This document shows, in pieces, positions 16,285 to 24,675 of a stretch of DNA of 64,000 nucleotides. Source of the DNA: an uncultured Alphaproteobacteria bacterium. GTDB lineage: Bacteria; Pseudomonadota; Alphaproteobacteria; HIMB59. Each line of letters starts with the position of its first letter. Position 1 is the stretch's first letter. The position numbers and the translations under genes are program-made. The stretch spans positions 54,221 through 118,220 of the forward strand of contig CABYSX010000003.1 in NCBI GenBank assembly GCA_902521795.1. Reading direction: 5' to 3'. A model generated the notes under the pieces. It was not told the origin of the DNA and did not search any database. It saw only the letters and a program-made list of their open reading frames with translations.

Positions 16285-17322
16285 TTAAATTTTTCTTGTT
16301 TGACCGTGGGCCATATAAGAAAACTCATCTTTATTTAATTTCAATTTTTTTGAAAGTTGTTTAAGTAATTTAATTGGCTCATCCATTGGTTCATCAGTAA
16401 GTTGAAAAGTTCCCCAATGCATTGCTATAGATATTTTTGAATTAACATCTCTGTGAATTTGAATTGCCTCTTCCACATTGCAATGTGAGTCTTTCATAAA
16501 CCATCTTGGAGCATATGCCCCAATAGGTATTGTAGATAAATCAAATTCACCAAATTTCTTTTGAATGTCTTGAAAATCTTTTGAGTAACCAGTATCCCCT
16601 ACAAAAAAATATTTAAAATTATTCGTCATTACAACCCACCCACACCACAATGTTTTGTTTGTATCGTTAAATGTTCTTTTACTCCAATGTTGAACTGGAA
16701 CAGAGTGGATTTCTAAATTTTTATATTTAGACATTTGCCACCACTCTTGTTCAATCACATTACTTGCACCTAGTTTTGAAATAGTTTCTTTTAATTTTAG
16801 GGGTACAAAAAAAATAGGTTGGTTAATATTCTGTTTTTTTAATAATAGCTTGATAGTTTTTGCGTCAAGATGATCATAGTGATTGTGAGAAATTAAAACT
16901 AAATCAATAAAAGGCAAGTTATCAATATTCAAACCTGGCGGTGTTGTTCTTGAGGGCCCCATGAAATTTAAAGGAGAGGCTCTTTTAGTAAAATGAGGAT
17001 CTGTAAGTATATTAATACCATCAATCTGTATTAAAAAAGTAGAATGCCCTACCCAGGTAATTGTTTTTTCAGATTTGTTGGATTTTAAATAACTGGGATT
17101 ATTTTTCACTACAGGAAAGCTAATAGGTTGTGGTTTATTTGATTCTTTCCTCCATTTCCAAAAATCTTTGAAACTGCTTTTGTGCATCACATAGTTATTA
17201 AGAAATATACCATCTTCCATATTGAAGGGTTTGAAGAGAGAATTTGCCATAATTTTTGTTTTTAAAGATAAAAAGGCTAATGAAAATAATAAAATTTTTT
17301 TTATAAAATTTCTTCTTAGCAT
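16285..17322 (-). CDS. Metallo-beta-lactamase-fold hydrolase, NAPE-PLD/RomA-like
   Basis: A 345-residue protein starting MLRRNFIKKILLFSLAFLS, a twin-arginine-type export signal. The mature part has TWVGHSTFLIQIDG and the metal motif SHNHYDHLD, then GDTGYS and MHWGTFQLTDEP with further ligands. These features match the RomA/NAPE-PLD branch, whose members hydrolyse N-acyl phosphatidylethanolamines in some organisms. It is likely periplasmic or membrane-anchored and may act on phospholipids; the substrate is inferred. Confidence 0.85.
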   Translation of the reverse strand: MLRRNFIKKILLFSLAFLSLKTKIMANSLFKPFNMEDGIFLNNYVMHKSSFKDFWKWRKESNKPQPISFPVVKNNPSYLKSNKSEKTITWVGHSTFLIQIDGINILTDPHFTKRASPLNFMGPSRTTPPGLNIDNLPFIDLVLISHNHYDHLDAKTIKLLLKKQNINQPIFFVPLKLKETISKLGASNVIEQEWWQMSKYKNLEIHSVPVQHWSKRTFNDTNKTLWCGWVVMTNNFKYFFVGDTGYSKDFQDIQKKFGEFDLSTIPIGAYAPRWFMKDSHCNVEEAIQIHRDVNSKISIAMHWGTFQLTDEPMDEPIKLLKQLSKKLKLNKDEFSYMAHGQTRKI

Positions 17323-17343
17323 TTAAAACAAGTAATTAAAAAA

Positions 17344-18069
17344 TTAACTATTGATAATATTAACGAAATTTTTATACATTTGGTTGCACTGTTGCATCAT
17401 CGTATTAATCTCTTTGTCTACCATGTCTTTCATTTGAGGTAAGGCATCAGCTCCAAGAGACTTTTCTAGGGCATTTTTGTATGCAGGAACCTTAGCCCAA
17501 TCATCAACTGTGGTCTTTCTAATTTCTAAATGAAATTGAATTCCATAGGCATATTTTTCATAACCAAAAATTTGATATTTCGTTGAAGGCGAAGTACCAA
17601 TAACTTGAACTTTAGAATTATTTTCTAGTCCAACTACTTCATAAGAGTGCCATTGAAGAGCTTTAATTTTCTTTGGAAGAAAATTAAACAAATAATCATC
17701 TTTAGCATTTGTTTCTATATCAATATCTAAAACACCAATTTCTGGTGGTATTGACTCTACAACTTTACCTCCTAGCACTTCACCTAAAAGTTGACATCCC
17801 AAGCAAAACCCCAAAAATGGTTTTTTAAGATTTAAGACATATTCTGCAATTGCTTTTTTTTCTTCAATTAACCAAGGATACTCATTTTCCATAAATGTAT
17901 CCATTGGACCCCCCATGCAAAGCATTGCATCATAGCTATCAAGATTTGTTGGAATCAGGTCTCCCTGATCTAGTTGTATGGTTGTGATTTCATGACCATC
18001 TGCTAAAAGATAATCTTTAAAAGTCCCAGGATCTTCAATATCAATGTGTTGAAGAGATAAAAATTTCAT
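17344..18069 (-). CDS. Class I glutamine amidotransferase domain protein
   Basis: A 241-residue stand-alone amidotransferase. The nucleophile elbow GFCLGCQLLGE places catalytic Cys89, and GIQFHLEI supplies the His and Glu of the triad. The closest family is the GMP-synthase-like or YfeJ-type amidotransferases that act without a fixed synthase partner. It is monocistronic or weakly linked to the hydrolase downstream. The acceptor substrate is unknown. Confidence 0.85.
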   Translation of the reverse strand: MKFLSLQHIDIEDPGTFKDYLLADGHEITTIQLDQGDLIPTNLDSYDAMLCMGGPMDTFMENEYPWLIEEKKAIAEYVLNLKKPFLGFCLGCQLLGEVLGGKVVESIPPEIGVLDIDIETNAKDDYLFNFLPKKIKALQWHSYEVVGLENNSKVQVIGTSPSTKYQIFGYEKYAYGIQFHLEIRKTTVDDWAKVPAYKNALEKSLGADALPQMKDMVDKEINTMMQQCNQMYKNFVNIINS

Positions 18070-18126
18070 AAAATTATTAGATTATTCGAATTCAATTCAA
18101 GAATTTCAAATAGATACTTATTTATT

Positions 18127-18285
18127 TTAGTCGTCGCCAGTAACGGTATCTTTAACTTTATTGTAACCTGAAGATACTGCTCCTACTACTGTGTCGTAGG
18201 CGTCATTTGCCTTTTCACTAACAGTTGCACAACTTGTAGTAAAAAATAATGATGAAATTAGTATTAATAAGAGTTTTTTTGACAT
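18127..18285 (-). CDS. Small lipoprotein, entericidin-like
   Basis: A 52-residue protein encoded by ATG 18285 to TAA 18127. It has a short basic start (MSKKLLLILISSLFF), then TTSCAT with a lipobox-like cysteine at residue 19. A short polar tail follows (SEKANDAYDTVVGAVSSG). Size and composition resemble entericidin-type or YtxH-like small envelope lipoproteins. The lipobox is not canonical (Thr at -3), so lipidation is probable rather than certain. Confidence 0.7.
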   Translation of the reverse strand: MSKKLLLILISSLFFTTSCATVSEKANDAYDTVVGAVSSGYNKVKDTVTGDD

Positions 18286-18359
18286 AATCGGGATTATGAA
18301 AAAATCATGTTAAAAGTCAATTTATTTAAACTAAAAATTAAAATATATTAAAATTAGGA

Positions 18360-18539
18360 ATGTTTGATGAGGAAGAGCCTATAAAAAAACCGAAGCTATT
18401 AGATTTGGATGACTTGAGTGTTGAGGAAATTGAGGGAATGATTAATGATCATAAATCTGAAATCAGTAACCTCGAAGCATTGTTAAAGAAGAAAAAAGAC
18501 AAACTAAAGTTAGCTGATGCCTTTTTCAAAAAAAATTAA
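18360..18539 (+). CDS. DUF1192 family protein
   Basis: A 59-residue protein starting MFDEEEPIKKPKLLDLDDLS and continuing VEEIEGMINDHKSEISNLEALL before a basic helix and ADAFFK. This is the full pattern of DUF1192, a short coiled-coil protein almost confined to alphaproteobacteria. Its function is not known. The last four bases overlap the end of the convergent DUF1330 gene. Confidence 0.88.
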   Translation: MFDEEEPIKKPKLLDLDDLSVEEIEGMINDHKSEISNLEALLKKKKDKLKLADAFFKKN

Positions 18540-18826
18540 TATCCCTCTATTAGAATTAGGTCACTTTTTGTACTTTTTTGTCTTATTTCCACAGCTTTTG
18601 AATAATCAATTGACTCATAACACTTTTTAGCACTTTCAAAGCTTTCAAATTCTACGACCGTAGTTCGATCAACAGGCCACTCTCCTTCGACAACTTCAAA
18701 TTTGCCGCCCCTTATTATGTACTTTCCTCCATATTTCTTCATCACTTCTGTGGATAAAACAGGATATTTTTGAAATAATTCGGGGTCATGTATGGAAACC
18801 CGAACAATAATGTATCCTTTTTTCAT
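18536..18826 (-). CDS. DUF1330 family protein
   Basis: A 96-residue dimeric ferredoxin-like (alpha/beta barrel) protein. The family hallmarks are visible: KGYIIVRVSIHDPELFQKY at the start, GGKYIIRGGKFEVVEG in the centre, VVEFESFESAKKCYES, then LILIEG at the end. Members are cytoplasmic with no established reaction. A consensus DnaA-box sequence (18749-18757) falls inside the gene. Confidence 0.88.
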   Translation of the reverse strand: MKKGYIIVRVSIHDPELFQKYPVLSTEVMKKYGGKYIIRGGKFEVVEGEWPVDRTTVVEFESFESAKKCYESIDYSKAVEIRQKSTKSDLILIEGY

Positions 18827-19045
18827 AATTGGAAAATAAGTTAATACTTTTAAACAGAGTTATCCACAGTAATTTGATAGGTGTCTAGTTTATTAATAAA
18901 TATATGATAATTTCATTTTTGTTTTAACTACAAAAAAACTAAATATATCAAGTTTTTTTTGTATTTTGTTCTTTTTAAAACAATACTCTCAATTTGCATG
19001 TGTAATTATTGAGAAAAAATATTAATCTTTTAAAAGTTATGCACA
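18585..19045. other. Cluster of DnaA-box sequences, candidate origin
   Basis: TGTGGATAA at 18749-18757 and TTATCCACA at 18860-18868 are perfect boxes on opposite strands. TTATGCACA at 19037-19045 fits TTWTNCACA, and ATTTCCACA at 18585-18593 is one base off. The space between 18870 and 19010 is extremely AT-rich and holds an inverted repeat TCTCAAT/ATTGAGA at 18987-19014. I found no other perfect TTATCCACA on either strand when scanning the window by eye. No dnaA, hemE or parAB gene is present to support an origin. The stretch 18827-19038 has no gene. Confidence 0.35.
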
Positions 19046-19479
19046 GGCAATTATTCTTTTTATTGAAGTTTATATTTTATGTTATTTTTCAGTCTTTTTT
19101 TGTAATAAATTTGTCATATTCCGATCACCTCACAGTAAAAGTTACTGGATTTGTTGATGCAACTAGTCCAATTCACGTGTTTGGATATGATAGGAAATAT
19201 TTCTTTGAAAAGAACTCTGCACCATTATTTATCGTCATTGAGCCAGATATAAACAAATTTAATAAAATTAATTTAAAGGCATTTCCTCATATAAATATTG
19301 GCTTATTTGTTTTTCAAGACACCGACGGAGATGGGAAATTCACAACAAATTTTAAAGGACAGCCTTTAGAACCATTTGGCTTTTCTCTAAATCCTAACTA
19401 TAAATTTGAAGACGTTGTCTTTGAAAATATAGTTTTTGATATGACTAAGTTTACTCAAGTTGAAATTCAACTTAAATAA
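19039..19479 (+). CDS. Exported DUF2141 protein
   Basis: A 146-residue protein started here at ATG 19039 ([13 protein letters not shown]), which gives a normal signal peptide ending near SYSD; a TTG at 19009 would add ten residues. The mature part shows the DUF2141 pattern: [20 protein letters not shown], then EPFGFSLNP. It is a small beta-sandwich protein, probably periplasmic. The function is unknown. Its end overlaps the end of cysNC by eight bases. Confidence 0.8.
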   Translation: MHRQLFFLLKFIFYVIFQSFFVINLSYSDHLTVKVTGFVDATSPIHVFGYDRKYFFEKNSAPLFIVIEPDINKFNKINLKAFPHINIGLFVFQDTDGDGKFTTNFKGQPLEPFGFSLNPNYKFEDVVFENIVFDMTKFTQVEIQLK

Positions 19480-21337
19480 TAATATTCAATATTTTTTTTA
19501 CCGCTTCACTTAAAGAAATCTTAGATGTATCAATTTCTAAATCTGGATTTATTGGTTTTTCATACACACTGTCAATACCTGTAAAATTTGGTATTTTTCC
19601 TTGTCTAGCTTTTTTATATAAACCCTTAGGGTCTCTTTTTTCAGCTACTTTTAAGGGAGTGGAAATGAAAATTTCTTTGAAATCACTTTTTTCAAAAAGT
19701 GATCGAGCCATTTCTCTTTCTAATCTAAATGGCGATATAAAAGCAGTAATGACTATAAGTCCAGCATCACACATAAGCTTAGCAACCTCTGCTACTCTTC
19801 TTATGTTTTCTACTCGATCTTTATCTGTAAAACCTAAATCTTTATTTAATCCATATCTAATATTGTCTCCATCAAGAATGTAGGTTTTTTTACCTTGAGA
19901 GTATAATTTTTTTTCAAGTTCATTAGCCAAAGTAGACTTACCAGAGCCAGACAGGCCGGTCATCCAAAGTACTTGACCCTTATGTCCATTAATTTTCTCT
20001 CTAAGATTTTTATTTATGGATAAATTTTGAAGTTGGATATTTTGGGATCTTCGAAGAGCAAAATTTATCATACCCATCCCAATAGTTTGATTGCTTATAG
20101 GGTCAATAATTATTAAAGAACCTAGAGTTTTATTTTCTTTAAAAGTTGAATAGGGAATGTCTTTATTGAAGGAGACAGAAATTTCTGCAACATCATTAAG
20201 TTTTAATTCATCCCCGCTATCAAATTCAAGTGTATTAACATTATATATTTTTTTAATACTCATAATTTTAATGCTGGTAGATATATTATGAATTTTAGCT
20301 AAATACGTTCTTCCATTAAAACATTTCTCCTCTGACATCCAAATAACATTCAAATTAAATTGATCAGCCATTTCTATGACAGATTTTTTTGAACAAAAAA
20401 CATCTCCCCTCGAAGTATCGATCTCTTTATTTAAAGTAAGGGTAACACTTTGCTTTAAACCCGCAAATTTTATTGATTTTTCTCCAATCAGAATATCTTT
20501 TACTTTAGCTTTTTGATTAGATGGAAGAGATATTAGTTCATCGCCTTTTTTAATTTTCCCACCAGTAATAGTTCCAGAATATCCCCTAAAATTTAAATCA
20601 GGTCGATTAACTCTCTGTACAGGAAATATGAAACCGTCTTTATTAGTGATTTGAGATTTTGTAGTTTCTAAATAATCAAGTAAAGTTTTATCAGAATACC
20701 ATTTCATATTTTTCGATTTTTTATGAATGTTATCTCCTTTAAGAGCCGATATAGGTATGCTTTTAATTTTTTTAAAATTTAATTTTTTTGAAAATGATGT
20801 GTATTCAGAACTTAACTTTTCATAAATATTTTTATCATAGTCAATTAAATCCATTTTATTAATTGCCAAGACAATATTTTGAATTCCAAGCAGAGAAACA
20901 ATAAAAGAATGTCTCTTCGTCTGTGTGAGTATACCATTCCGAGCATCAACTAGTAAGATAGCCATATCAGCTGTTGAAGCGCCGGTTGCCATATTTCTAG
21001 TGTATTGTTCGTGTCCAGGTGTATCTGCAACAATGAACTTTCTTTTACTACTAGAGAAAAATCGATAAGCAACATCAATCGTAATCCCTTGTTCTCTTTC
21101 AGCTGATAAACCATCAACTAGTAATGCAAAATCAATATCCTCACCTTGGGTTCCATATTTTTTTGAGTCATTTTTTAAAGAGGCAACTTGATCATCAAAG
21201 ATCATCTGAGATTCATAAAGCATTCTCCCAATGAGTGTACTTTTTCCATCATCAACAGATCCACAGGTAATAAACCTCAATAAATTTAGGGAAGCTTGAT
21301 TTTTTAAATACGTGTTTATGGCATTTGATTTGAGCAT
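19472..21337 (-). CDS. cysNC: Sulfate adenylyltransferase subunit 1 / APS kinase fusion (CysNC)
   Basis: A bifunctional 621-residue protein. The N-terminal GTPase (residues 1 to about 430) helps CysD make adenosine 5'-phosphosulfate: [16 protein letters not shown] (P-loop), [17 protein letters not shown] and NKMDL are present. The C-terminal kinase (about 455-621) phosphorylates it to PAPS, with [18 protein letters not shown] and [15 protein letters not shown]. Fused NodQ-like proteins are common in proteobacteria. The gene follows cysD directly, with no gap. Confidence 0.95.
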   Translation of the reverse strand: MLKSNAINTYLKNQASLNLLRFITCGSVDDGKSTLIGRMLYESQMIFDDQVASLKNDSKKYGTQGEDIDFALLVDGLSAEREQGITIDVAYRFFSSSKRKFIVADTPGHEQYTRNMATGASTADMAILLVDARNGILTQTKRHSFIVSLLGIQNIVLAINKMDLIDYDKNIYEKLSSEYTSFSKKLNFKKIKSIPISALKGDNIHKKSKNMKWYSDKTLLDYLETTKSQITNKDGFIFPVQRVNRPDLNFRGYSGTITGGKIKKGDELISLPSNQKAKVKDILIGEKSIKFAGLKQSVTLTLNKEIDTSRGDVFCSKKSVIEMADQFNLNVIWMSEEKCFNGRTYLAKIHNISTSIKIMSIKKIYNVNTLEFDSGDELKLNDVAEISVSFNKDIPYSTFKENKTLGSLIIIDPISNQTIGMGMINFALRRSQNIQLQNLSINKNLREKINGHKGQVLWMTGLSGSGKSTLANELEKKLYSQGKKTYILDGDNIRYGLNKDLGFTDKDRVENIRRVAEVAKLMCDAGLIVITAFISPFRLEREMARSLFEKSDFKEIFISTPLKVAEKRDPKGLYKKARQGKIPNFTGIDSVYEKPINPDLEIDTSKISLSEAVKKILNIII

Positions 21338-22810
21338 TTAAAAATATCCATCAATTTTTTTCATTTCCATAGAACTACCAGAGTCTGAGTCGATAGCCCT
21401 TCCTTGTCTTTCAGATGTCTTAGACTGCAGGAGCTCGAGTACAATATCTTCAAGTGTATTTGCATCTGATTCAATGGCGCCAGTTAAGGGATAGCACCCA
21501 AGAGTTCTGAATCTAATTTTTTTTAATTCTATCTTTTCATTGGATTGAAGATTAAATCGATCATCGTCAATCATAACAATCATTCCATCTCTAATAACCA
21601 CGGGTCTAACTTTTGCAAAATATAAAGGAACAATTGGTATTTGTTCTTGGTAAATATATTGCCAAATATCTAGCTCTGTCCAGTTTGATAATGGAAAAAC
21701 TCTAGTACTTTCACCCTTATTAACTCTAGAGTTATATAAAGACCAAAGTTCTGGACGTTGATTTTTAGGATCCCATTGATGAGAGGGAGTTCTAAATGAA
21801 AAAATTCTTTCTTTAGCTCTTGATTTTTCCTCATCTCTTCTTGCGCCTCCAAAAGCAGCATCATACCTATACTTGTTTAAAATTTGCTTTAAGCCTTGTG
21901 TCTTCATAATATCGGTATGAACGACGGACCCATGCTCAAAAGGATTAATATTTGATTTAATACCCTCGGGATTTATGTGAGTAATTAACTTCATACCACT
22001 ATTTTTTGCAATCCAAGTTCTAAATAAATACATTTCACGAAATTTCCACCGAGTATCTACATGTACCAAAGGGAAAGGAGGAAGGCTGGGATAAAAAGCT
22101 TTTTGCGCAAGTCTTAACATCACTGAACTATCTTTTCCTATAGAATAAAGCATGACAGGATTTTTAGTTTCACTAACAACCTCTCTTATAATGTGGATAC
22201 TTTCTGCTTCTAGATCAGAGAGATAGCTGTTTTGAGGTAAGTTAAATTTTTTTAATAATTTTGTATCTTTGAAATTTAATTTATTTATTTTAAATAAATA
22301 ATCAGGAAAATGAATAGAGTACTTTAATTTATAGTTTACAAGCTTTGCATTAATCTTCTCTTCAACAAAAGAATTTAAAAGATTAATATCTGGAAAAATA
22401 ATAATATTTTTTTTCCTAAGCTTTGAAAAGTATTTTAGCCCATCAGATATATCATTAATTTTTTTAGATTTAACTTTTACCCATAATCTTCCGTTACGTC
22501 TATCGTTGGCAAATAAAAATTTTGTATTATTTACTTCAATATATTGAACAAATAAAATCAGTGATCTTTGTTTTTCAAACTTTTTTATAAAATAATCATG
22601 GATTAATTTATTTACTCGCGACTTGTGTATTTCTAAATAATTATTTAGATTCAGATTTTCTGGAAAAATAGATAACTTTTCCAGCCACCTTTCATAGGAC
22701 CTCTTTGTTTTAAATAATTTTTGACCTAGAAGAAATCTATAGTGACTATCGGTATCCCATGCGGGATATTTAATTGATGGGTTAATTTTAAAAAATAAAG
22801 TATGATTCAT
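21338..22810 (-). CDS. cysD: Sulfate adenylyltransferase subunit 2 CysD with extra N-terminal domain
   Basis: Residues from about 196 to 490 are a complete Cys[14 protein letters not shown], the PP-loop SIGKDSSV (223-230), [33 protein letters not shown] and the C-terminal [10 protein letters not shown]. It makes APS from sulfate and ATP with CysN. Ordinary CysD is about 300 residues. The first roughly 195 residues here are a lysine- and asparagine-rich region I do not recognise, including [28 protein letters not shown] and GRLWVKV. No Met or other plausible start lies at the normal CysD beginning, so this is a real fusion in one frame. Confidence 0.93.
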   Translation of the reverse strand: MNHTLFFKINPSIKYPAWDTDSHYRFLLGQKLFKTKRSYERWLEKLSIFPENLNLNNYLEIHKSRVNKLIHDYFIKKFEKQRSLILFVQYIEVNNTKFLFANDRRNGRLWVKVKSKKINDISDGLKYFSKLRKKNIIIFPDINLLNSFVEEKINAKLVNYKLKYSIHFPDYLFKINKLNFKDTKLLKKFNLPQNSYLSDLEAESIHIIREVVSETKNPVMLYSIGKDSSVMLRLAQKAFYPSLPPFPLVHVDTRWKFREMYLFRTWIAKNSGMKLITHINPEGIKSNINPFEHGSVVHTDIMKTQGLKQILNKYRYDAAFGGARRDEEKSRAKERIFSFRTPSHQWDPKNQRPELWSLYNSRVNKGESTRVFPLSNWTELDIWQYIYQEQIPIVPLYFAKVRPVVIRDGMIVMIDDDRFNLQSNEKIELKKIRFRTLGCYPLTGAIESDANTLEDIVLELLQSKTSERQGRAIDSDSGSSMEMKKIDGYF

Positions 22811-22892
22811 ATTAATAAACTATCTGTCGTATTTATGGAAAAATACAAAAAATATTTAAAATGTACATAAAAAAAATCCTTTTTTTAATAAA

Positions 22893-23657
22893 ATGCTAAA
22901 AAATGACAAAATACGACAATTTGAATTTTACAATGAAATTAGTGCATGTCTTGAGCAATGTTCACAAAAAATAATTGAAATTTATGAGAGTTTTGATGAA
23001 AATGTTGAGTATAAAGATGATAAAAGTCCTTTAACTCAGGCAGATTTAGAGTCACACGAACATATTTCTGCTTTGCTATCATCTATTTCAAATTATCCCA
23101 TCATTTCAGAGGAGGGCAATTTAAAGTATACAAATGAGCCTAAATATTGGCTGGTTGATCCTCTAGATGGCACTAAAGAATTTATTAACAAGAATGGAGA
23201 ATTTACAATCAATATTGCTCTTATCGAAAATAATTATCCTATTCAAGGTTTTGTCTATGTTCCTAAAGATAAAACATTATTTTTTGGGGGACATAACAAA
23301 GGATCATTTAAGTTAAGTCATAATAATATCAAAGAAATTTTTGCCAAGTCACCCACTGATAAATTAAAGATTGTTACCAGTAGAAGCCATCTTAACGAAA
23401 CTACAAGAAACTATTTATCTCAATTTAATGACTTTGATATATTGCAAGCAGGTAGTTCGCTAAAATTTTGTATGATCGCTGAGGGTCTTGCAGATTTATA
23501 TCCTAGACTTGGACCTACCTCTGAATGGGATACAGCAGCAGCACAGGCAGTGGTAGAGGGAGCAGGAGGTAGTGTTAAAGATCTTAGCGGTGTTAGATTA
23601 CAATATTCAAAAAAAAAAATACTCAATCCTCATTTTATTGTAAGTGGAAAAATCTAA
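22893..23657 (+). CDS. cysQ: 3'(2'),5'-bisphosphate nucleotidase CysQ
   Basis: Removes the 3' phosphate from PAP (and PAPS), clearing the by-product of PAPS use. The 254-residue inositol-monophosphatase-fold protein shows the metal sites PIISEEG (Glu), LVDPLDGTKEFI (Asp-x-x-Asp-Gly-Thr) and EWDTAAAQAVVEGAGG near the C-terminus. It is divergent from cysDNC across 82 bases, so the three form one sulfate-activation locus. Confidence 0.94.
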   Translation: MLKNDKIRQFEFYNEISACLEQCSQKIIEIYESFDENVEYKDDKSPLTQADLESHEHISALLSSISNYPIISEEGNLKYTNEPKYWLVDPLDGTKEFINKNGEFTINIALIENNYPIQGFVYVPKDKTLFFGGHNKGSFKLSHNNIKEIFAKSPTDKLKIVTSRSHLNETTRNYLSQFNDFDILQAGSSLKFCMIAEGLADLYPRLGPTSEWDTAAAQAVVEGAGGSVKDLSGVRLQYSKKKILNPHFIVSGKI

Positions 23658-23659
23658 AT

Positions 23660-24640
23660 TTATTTACTTGGATTTTTTTCCTTGTATGTCTTTTCTAAAC
23701 TTATGTCGTCGACTTCAGTGTATAATTGAGTTGTAGATAAAGAGCTATGACCTAGTAATTCTTGAATAATTCTCAAATCCCCTCCATTTTTTAACAAATG
23801 TGTTGCAAAACTGTGCCTTAAAGAGTGTGGTGTTGCTGTTTTCGGAAGACCTAAATTAACTCTGGCATTTTTTAAATCCCTTTGAAAAGATGAAGCCTTA
23901 AGAGGACTCCCTCTATCTCCAACAAATATCGAAACATTTTTAGGTAATTCATAAGGTATTTCGTTTAGATAGTTTTCTATTGAATGTGCAACAATATCTA
24001 GAACTGGCACTAATCTCTCCTTATTTCCTTTTCCCAAAATTGTAAGAGAATTTTTATCAACCAAATGATTCTTAGTAATTGATAAAGCCTCATTTATGCG
24101 CAGACCACACCCATATAAAAGATAGAGCAATGCAAGATTTCTTTTTTGAATCCAAGTTTTTTTTGAAATTTTTTTTAACTCATTAATTAAAAGTTCTATA
24201 TCTCCCTCTGATATAGGTTTCGGCAAAGACCTTGGAATTTTTGGATTTTTTAATAATTGAACCTCACTATAAGCAATTTTATATAAGTCATTTTTAAAAG
24301 ATGAATACTTAAAATAATTCTTAATGGAACTAATAGCTCTTCTTCTAGATCTTGCTGACAAGGGTTTTTTATAAACATTTTCATATTCCCTATTTCCACC
24401 AAGGTCTGCTAACCATGCTCTAAATGTTTGTAAATTTAAATCTTTTAAAGTGGATAAAGATACGGAATAACCATTATAGAACTTAAAAAAAATTAAAAAA
24501 TCGCATACATCAAAACAGTATGATCTATAAGTATTTTCAGAATGTCCTTTTATGTCTTTTAAATGTGTGGCCCATTTATCAAAGTCTTGTATTGAGGATT
24601 TATCTATTTTTGACCTTTCTAGCAGTTCAATAAAATTCAT
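23660..24640 (-). CDS. xerC: Tyrosine recombinase XerC
   Basis: A 326-residue site-specific recombinase that with XerD resolves chromosome dimers at dif. All catalytic residues are visible: Arg in YGCGLRINEAL, Lys in LGKGNKERLVP, His-x-x-Arg in PHSLRHSFATHLL, His in LGHSSLSTTQLYT with the nucleophile Tyr following. The SAM-like N-terminal domain covers roughly residues 15-115. It lies next to divergent priA, a common alphaproteobacterial arrangement that favours XerC over XerD. Confidence 0.9.
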   Translation of the reverse strand: MNFIELLERSKIDKSSIQDFDKWATHLKDIKGHSENTYRSYCFDVCDFLIFFKFYNGYSVSLSTLKDLNLQTFRAWLADLGGNREYENVYKKPLSARSRRRAISSIKNYFKYSSFKNDLYKIAYSEVQLLKNPKIPRSLPKPISEGDIELLINELKKISKKTWIQKRNLALLYLLYGCGLRINEALSITKNHLVDKNSLTILGKGNKERLVPVLDIVAHSIENYLNEIPYELPKNVSIFVGDRGSPLKASSFQRDLKNARVNLGLPKTATPHSLRHSFATHLLKNGGDLRIIQELLGHSSLSTTQLYTEVDDISLEKTYKEKNPSK

Positions 24641-24675
24641 TACATTATATTATAAATTAGAATCAAAATTTAAAA

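Noticed and set aside
21338..22810. CysD-like gene as a DndC or other PP-loop DNA modification enzyme
   Set aside because: It is directly followed by cysNC, faces cysQ and contains the full CysD sequence; no dnd genes are present.
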